This document shows, piece by piece, positions 5,037 through 8,838 of a DNA stretch of 8,838 nucleotides (its first letter is position 1; each line of letters opens with the position of its first letter). Source of the stretch: Methylophilaceae bacterium UBA6140. GTDB taxonomy: Bacteria > Pseudomonadota > Gammaproteobacteria > Burkholderiales > Methylophilaceae. The notes under the pieces are model-generated. The model was given only the letters and a program-made list of their open reading frames with translations. It did no database searches and had not been told where the DNA came from. The stretch is taken from assembly GCA_002423265.1 (NCBI GenBank), contig DIVE01000017.1:1-8838 (forward strand), in the 5' to 3' direction. The position numbers and the translations under genes are program-made.

Positions 5037-7927
5037 GCCGCCAATGTCTCGTTCAATTCTTCAATCATTGTATTCAATTCTTCGCCAAACAGCTGGTACA
5101 CCTTGCCTAGGCCGCCCTGCTGGGCGAAGGGTGCATATTCAAAGTCGTCGGGTTCTATGCCGAGGTTGGCGGCAATGTGGTCGCGAATCATTTCCAGCCA
5201 TTTCATTTGTTCTGGGGTGAATGCTGGACCCCGGCCTTCGCCGGGCTGACGGGCATGTTGGGTGGCAAGCCAGGCATTGAAGTTGGCGTTTACTCTCTCC
5301 GGGAACGGCACCAGCTCGTTATCCTGATGCATGGCAAAGCGCACGAGAGAAACCAAATCTGTAAGTATGCGGCGGCCGCTGGCACCTTTGACCTTGCTGG
5401 CTTCAAGCGCGGCATAGGCGTTCCATAATTGGGATTCGTTCCATAAATAAGGCGGCTGCTCGATGGTTTGTGCCAGTTCTTTCACAGCGGCAAAGCTGAG
5501 GCGCTGGCCGTAGGGTTTGCTGTAGAGAATCTGCAACGCGGTGATTTCGTCCTTGTGCTGTTCAATAAACTGCTCGAACGATTGCACCAGCCCTTTGGCG
5601 CGGTCTTTGGCATCGGCTGAAAAGCCGCTTTCCAACACCTCATCGGCACTCACGTGGTCGATGACAATGTCGTTTTTCTGCTTGATGGCAAACACCAGAT
5701 CGCGCAATGCCGGGTTGTTGAACGGCTCCACGGCACGCGCTCTGGCCTCGCGGCTGGCGGCCTGCTCCGGCGGGTATTGATCCGGGTTCAGGGTTTGCAC
5801 AATCTGATGCGCCAGGTCTTTGACGCCTAGCCCGCCGCTCAAGCCACGGATGCGGGCGTCGTCTTCCGGCGTCATGCGGTGTTCCATGCGTGCGAGGCGC
5901 CCGGCGAGGGAACTCAGCACGTCTTCTTCCGTATTGCCAAAGGCCACGGCCTGCATGAGTTTTTCAAAGCTGACCGTGGGCTTTTGCTCCATGGGGCGCG
6001 AATCGGTTTTGTCCTGCTCACAAACCCCCACAGCATCGACAATAACAAAGTGATCCTTGGCCACTGCATCGGGCGTGACGCTCTTGAGGTCATCTGCATT
6101 GATGATGCGCACACCGCGGCCTTTCATCTGCTCAAAAAACGCGCGGGATTTGACAGCACGCATGAACATGACGATTTCGACCGATTTGATATCGGTGCCG
6201 GTTGCGATCATATCCACCGTAACGGCAATGCGCGGCATGGGGCTGGTGCGAAATTCGTTGATGAGGTCTTTCGGTTTCACCCCTGTGGTGCGGTAGGTGA
6301 TCTTCTTGGCAAAATCGTTGCCCTTGCCGAATTCCTCACGAATGATTTCCACGATGTTTTCCGCATGGGCATCGTCCTTGGCAAAAATCAGTGTTTTCGG
6401 CACCCAGGTGCGGCCCGGGAATATCTCGGTGAACAATTTATCGCGGAAGGTGCGGATGATGGTGCGGATCTGGTCCGGCGTTACCACATCACGGTCAAGC
6501 TGGTTGGGGTCGTAGGCAAAATCGTCATCCAGCTGTTCCCAGCGTTTTTTGCGCGTTTCGCGCTCCTGCATCTGGATGGAATACCCGGCCTCGACCTTGC
6601 TGCCGGCCTCCGAGATTTTGGTGCGGATACGGTAGACGTCATAATTCACATTCACTCCATCGGCCACGGCCATTTCATGGTTGTATTCCATCACCAGGTT
6701 CTGGTGGAAAAAGCCGAAGGTCTGTTTGCTGGGCGTGGCGGTAAGGCCGATGAGATAAGCATCGAAGTATTCCAGCACCTGCGCCCAGAGGTTGTAGATG
6801 GAGCGATGCGCTTCATCGGTGACGATGATGTCGAAGGTCTCAATCGGGATATTCGGGTTGTATTCAATCGGCTCCGGGCTGCGCATGAGGCCGGCATACG
6901 GCGTTGCGAGACTCGCTGCGCTGCTCATTGACTCATATGTCAACTCCGCTGCTCGCTCCCCCCGTGCCTTGTCTGCAGACCCCTTGCTTTGCCCGCCGTT
7001 GGCAAACAGCCTACCCAGATCATCAATCGATACGTCTTCCAGCTCTTCCGGCAGCTCTCTACCGCGCAACATGGAATACAGGCGCTGAATGGTGCAGATA
7101 CAAACCCGGGCGGTGGTGTCAATGGTGTTGCCCTGCAGGCGCTGAACGATGTATTCCTCGCTGAACTTGAAGTTGTTGTAGGGCGATTCGTACTGCTGAA
7201 ACTCTTTCAGCGTCTGGTCGGCCAGGTTGCCGCGATCGACCAGGAACAGCACGCGTTTCGCCCCGGCGAACTTGATCAAGCGGTAAATGAAGCTGATGCT
7301 GGTGAAAGTTTTGCCGGAGCCGGTGGCCATCTGGATCAAGGCGCGCGGGCGATTGGCCTTGAGCGATTCCTCAAGGTTTTTAATGGCGTTAATCTGCGCC
7401 GGCCACAGCCCTTCTTCCTTCAACGGCGGCATGTTTTGCAGATGACCGAGGAAAGTATCGGCCTTGGGTAAATATCCAGCCAGCGATTGCTGAACGGTAT
7501 TCAAGGGCGGCGCATTCAGCCAATCGGCCAGTTGCTCCGGCTTGTGAAAGGCAAAAACCCCGCGTGAGCGGGGTTCCGGGTCCAGGCCATTGGTAAAACG
7601 CGATTCCACACCGGTAGATTGGTAAGAGAACGGCAGCGGGTTATGCCAGCAGGGCAAGCCTTCCGGCAGGCCTTTGATGTATTTTTCCGACTGGGTTTCA
7701 ACGCCGGTAAGGGTCACACCTTCTTTTTTGGCTTCGATAACCCCTGCCGCCTTGCCATCCACATACAGCAAATAATCGGCAAAGCCGTAACCCGATTTAA
7801 GCGGAAACTCTCGGATTGCCACACCGCGCGCGGCACGAATATTGGCGTTTGCTGCATCGCAAACGTGCCAACCGGCCGCTATTAACAGCCGGTCTATATT
7901 TTGACGCGCTTCGAGTTCTGGTGTCAT
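5033..7927 (-). CDS. hsdR: Type I restriction enzyme translocase/endonuclease subunit HsdR
   Basis: HsdR pulls DNA through the bound complex using ATP and cuts unmodified DNA far from the recognition site. The 964-residue product begins with a PD-(D/E)xK nuclease domain: Asp51 (GYGFADYLL), then Glu65 and Lys67 in IEAKK. The superfamily 2 helicase core follows: Walker A ATGSGKT (201-207), DEAH (371-374), GLTATP (394-399), MIATGTDI (573-580) and QMKGRGVR (600-607). An EcoEI-type C-terminal domain follows that. All expected catalytic residues are intact. Two stretches look inserted: residues 310-351, between motif I and DEAH, and residues 893-902 near the C terminus; both contain DNA palindromes. 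It is the first gene of the operon, 81 bases after the gyrB stop. I see no strong promoter, terminator or Shine-Dalgarno in that gap, so weak own transcription or gyrB readthrough is possible. Gene order R-S-M differs from the R-M-S order of E. coli K-12. Confidence 0.97.
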   Translation of the reverse strand: MTPELEARQNIDRLLIAAGWHVCDAANANIRAARGVAIREFPLKSGYGFADYLLYVDGKAAGVIEAKKEGVTLTGVETQSEKYIKGLPEGLPCWHNPLPFSYQSTGVESRFTNGLDPEPRSRGVFAFHKPEQLADWLNAPPLNTVQQSLAGYLPKADTFLGHLQNMPPLKEEGLWPAQINAIKNLEESLKANRPRALIQMATGSGKTFTSISFIYRLIKFAGAKRVLFLVDRGNLADQTLKEFQQYESPYNNFKFSEEYIVQRLQGNTIDTTARVCICTIQRLYSMLRGRELPEELEDVSIDDLGRLFANGGQSKGSADKARGERAAELTYESMSSAASLATPYAGLMRSPEPIEYNPNIPIETFDIIVTDEAHRSIYNLWAQVLEYFDAYLIGLTATPSKQTFGFFHQNLVMEYNHEMAVADGVNVNYDVYRIRTKISEAGSKVEAGYSIQMQERETRKKRWEQLDDDFAYDPNQLDRDVVTPDQIRTIIRTFRDKLFTEIFPGRTWVPKTLIFAKDDAHAENIVEIIREEFGKGNDFAKKITYRTTGVKPKDLINEFRTSPMPRIAVTVDMIATGTDIKSVEIVMFMRAVKSRAFFEQMKGRGVRIINADDLKSVTPDAVAKDHFVIVDAVGVCEQDKTDSRPMEQKPTVSFEKLMQAVAFGNTEEDVLSSLAGRLARMEHRMTPEDDARIRGLSGGLGVKDLAHQIVQTLNPDQYPPEQAASREARARAVEPFNNPALRDLVFAIKQKNDIVIDHVSADEVLESGFSADAKDRAKGLVQSFEQFIEQHKDEITALQILYSKPYGQRLSFAAVKELAQTIEQPPYLWNESQLWNAYAALEASKVKGASGRRILTDLVSLVRFAMHQDNELVPFPERVNANFNAWLATQHARQPGEGRGPAFTPEQMKWLEMIRDHIAANLGIEPDDFEYAPFAQQGGLGKVYQLFGEELNTMIEELNETLAA
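5224..5250 (+). repeat. 27-bp palindromic element in the 3' part of hsdR
   Basis: On the plus strand it reads CTGGA-CC-CCGGC-CTTC-GCCGG-GC-TGAC; CCCGGC and GCCGGG pair around a CTTC loop. The outer CTGGA and TGAC and both inner CCGGC/GCCGG blocks are identical to the element in hsdM (2743-2772), which lies in the opposite orientation. It encodes part of RQPGEGRGPA (residues 893-902 of HsdR), just before the conserved FTPEQ segment. The shared framework is seen directly; that both belong to one dispersed family is inferred. Confidence 0.55.
6875..7000 (-). other. Apparent ~42-codon insertion in hsdR with internal palindrome
   Basis: HsdR residues 310-351 (from NGGQSKGSADKARGERAAEL to AGLMRSP) are rich in Ala, Ser, Gly and Arg. 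They lie where related HsdR proteins, as I remember them, have a much shorter link between the TIQRLYSML segment and the YNPxIPIETFD strand. Its DNA includes a palindrome, TTGAC-TCATAT-GTCAA (6928-6943 on the plus strand), flanked on both sides by the word CGCTGCTC. The reading frame stays open. It could be a palindromic element tolerated in a surface loop, or a family-specific loop. Boundaries are approximate. Confidence 0.4.
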
Positions 7928-8008
7928 GGAATTATTTTCTAATTTTTAGCGACAACACAGCGGCGCTTCTTAAAACCCCCTTATCCGCGCCTTGATTCGG
8001 GGTGATTC

Positions 8009-8838
8009 TTAAATATCCAGGTTGTTTACACCCAATGCATTGCTTTCAATAAACGCTCTACGTGGTTCGACCTGGTCGCCCATCAGTGTGGTGAAGATTT
8101 CGTCGGCGGCAATCGCGTCGTCGATCTGTACCTTGAGCAGGCGGCGCACTTGCGGGTCCATGGTGGTTTCCCACAGCTGTTCCGGGTTCATCTCACCCAG
8201 ACCCTTGTAGCGCTGGATGCCGAGGTTGTGTTTGGCTTCTTCCAGTAACCAGTCCAGACCTTGCTTGAAATTGGCAATGCGCTGTTCCTTCTCGCCGCGC
8301 TTGATGGTGGCGCCGGCACCGAGCAGGCCTTCCAGCATGGTGGCGACTTTGCGGATCTGCCGGTAATCGCCGCTGCCCATGAATTCATGGTCGATGATGC
8401 AGCATTGCAGGTTGCCGTGGACGTATTTGTTGATTTCCAGACGATGGCTTTCGGTTTCTGCGTCGTAACCGACGATAACTTCTGAGCCGATGGCACCGAG
8501 GATGGGGCGCAGCTTGGCAGCGGCATCTTCGGTCGTTTCCTTGCTGGCCAGGCTGATTTCTCCGAGGTCTTGCAGTGCACGCAATACGCTTTCGTCATAC
8601 AACATGGCAATGCGGCGGATAACGGCTTCCGTCAGTACCATTTGTTTGGCGATTTCGGCCAGCGGTTCGCCGGTGATGGTTTCGCCGCCTTCCCTGGTCA
8701 GTAGTTCCGCGCCCTTGAGCGCGGATTGCAGCAGGTATTCGTCCAACTCATGCTGGTCTTTCAGGTAGCGTTCATCCCTGCCCTGTTTGACTTTGAACAG
8801 CGGCGGCTGGGCGATGTAGATGTGGCCGCGCTCGACCA
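8009..8838 (-). CDS. gyrB: DNA gyrase subunit B, C-terminal part (5' end outside window)
   Basis: GyrB is the ATPase subunit of DNA gyrase, which introduces negative supercoils. About 276 C-terminal residues are present. The frame is open through the right edge, beginning with [13 protein letters not shown] of the TOPRIM region. It continues through the long GyrB insertion domain typical of proteobacteria (roughly residues 35-180 of this fragment), [20 protein letters not shown] and [12 protein letters not shown], and ends NNLDI, close to the NIDI ending of E. coli. ATP-binding, EGDSA and DxD motifs lie beyond the window. A TTG at 8746 is an internal leucine, not a start. Gene ends are intact and no T-run terminator is visible in the 81 bases before hsdR. 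Confidence 0.97.
   Translation of the reverse strand, partial: VERGHIYIAQPPLFKVKQGRDERYLKDQHELDEYLLQSALKGAELLTREGGETITGEPLAEIAKQMVLTEAVIRRIAMLYDESVLRALQDLGEISLASKETTEDAAAKLRPILGAIGSEVIVGYDAETESHRLEINKYVHGNLQCCIIDHEFMGSGDYRQIRKVATMLEGLLGAGATIKRGEKEQRIANFKQGLDWLLEEAKHNLGIQRYKGLGEMNPEQLWETTMDPQVRRLLKVQIDDAIAADEIFTTLMGDQVEPRRAFIESNALGVNNLDI

Noticed and set aside
5879..6931. Long 350-codon plus-strand frame antisense to hsdR
   Set aside because: It is a mirror of the strongly conserved HsdR helicase core; the His/Asp-rich product has no domain pattern and is a codon-bias shadow.
7556..7575. Perfect inverted repeat AACCCCGC-GTGA-GCGGGGTT inside hsdR, next to a CTGGA word
   Set aside because: It encodes the LDPEPRSRGVFAFH segment, which I recognise as part of the normal HsdR family sequence, so it is more likely chance in GC-rich codons than an inserted element.

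Overview
The window looks like a betaproteobacterial chromosome segment, possibly from the Nitrosomonadales or a relative. This rests on the character of GyrB, DksA (140 residues) and FolD and on the moderately GC-rich coding sequence; I could not run a phylogenetic test. Most of it is housekeeping. A complete-looking but modified Type I restriction-modification (R-M) operon sits between gyrB and arsC.

Layout from left to right. Positions 1-228 hold a tRNA cluster on the minus strand: tRNA-Pro(TGG), then tRNA-Arg(TCT), then the first 14 bases of a tRNA-His cut by the window edge. A strong sigma70-type promoter lies just upstream. Divergently, on the plus strand, are folD (one-carbon metabolism) and dksA (RNA polymerase secondary-channel regulator). 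dksA ends at an almost perfectly symmetric terminator at 1763-1796, which probably also stops the converging arsC transcript. On the minus strand follow arsC (arsenate reductase, 1908-2267), an AT-rich 253-bp gap full of inverted repeats (2268-2520), and the Type I operon hsdR-hsdS-hsdM (transcribed 7927 to 2521, adjacent genes joined by 4-base ATGA stop/start overlaps). The last gene is the 3' part of gyrB (8009-8838, running off the right edge). Since gyrB usually follows dnaA-dnaN, the replication origin may lie a few kb beyond the right edge (inference).

How the genes work together. HsdM (N6-adenine methyltransferase), HsdS (specificity) and HsdR (ATP-driven translocase and nuclease) form one restriction complex. 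All catalytic motifs I looked for in HsdM and HsdR are present. HsdS is short: it has one full target-recognition domain, the central conserved region and only about 35-40 residues of a second domain, followed by an unrelated tail. It resembles a 'half' HsdS that could act as a dimer on a symmetric site, or it is decaying. DksA with ppGpp is known to repress promoters with GC-rich discriminators such as that of the tRNA cluster here, so regulator and probable target are neighbours.

The most unusual signals are small palindromic elements embedded in frame in the R-M genes. One 30-bp element in hsdM adds exactly ten codons. A second with the same outer framework, CTGGA-NN-CCGGC-loop-GCCGG-NN-TGAC, lies in the 3' part of hsdR in the opposite orientation. 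A separate, apparently extra stretch of about 40 codons in hsdR also carries a palindrome. The arsC-hsdM gap holds three copies of an ATGTCGAT box spaced about two helical turns apart.
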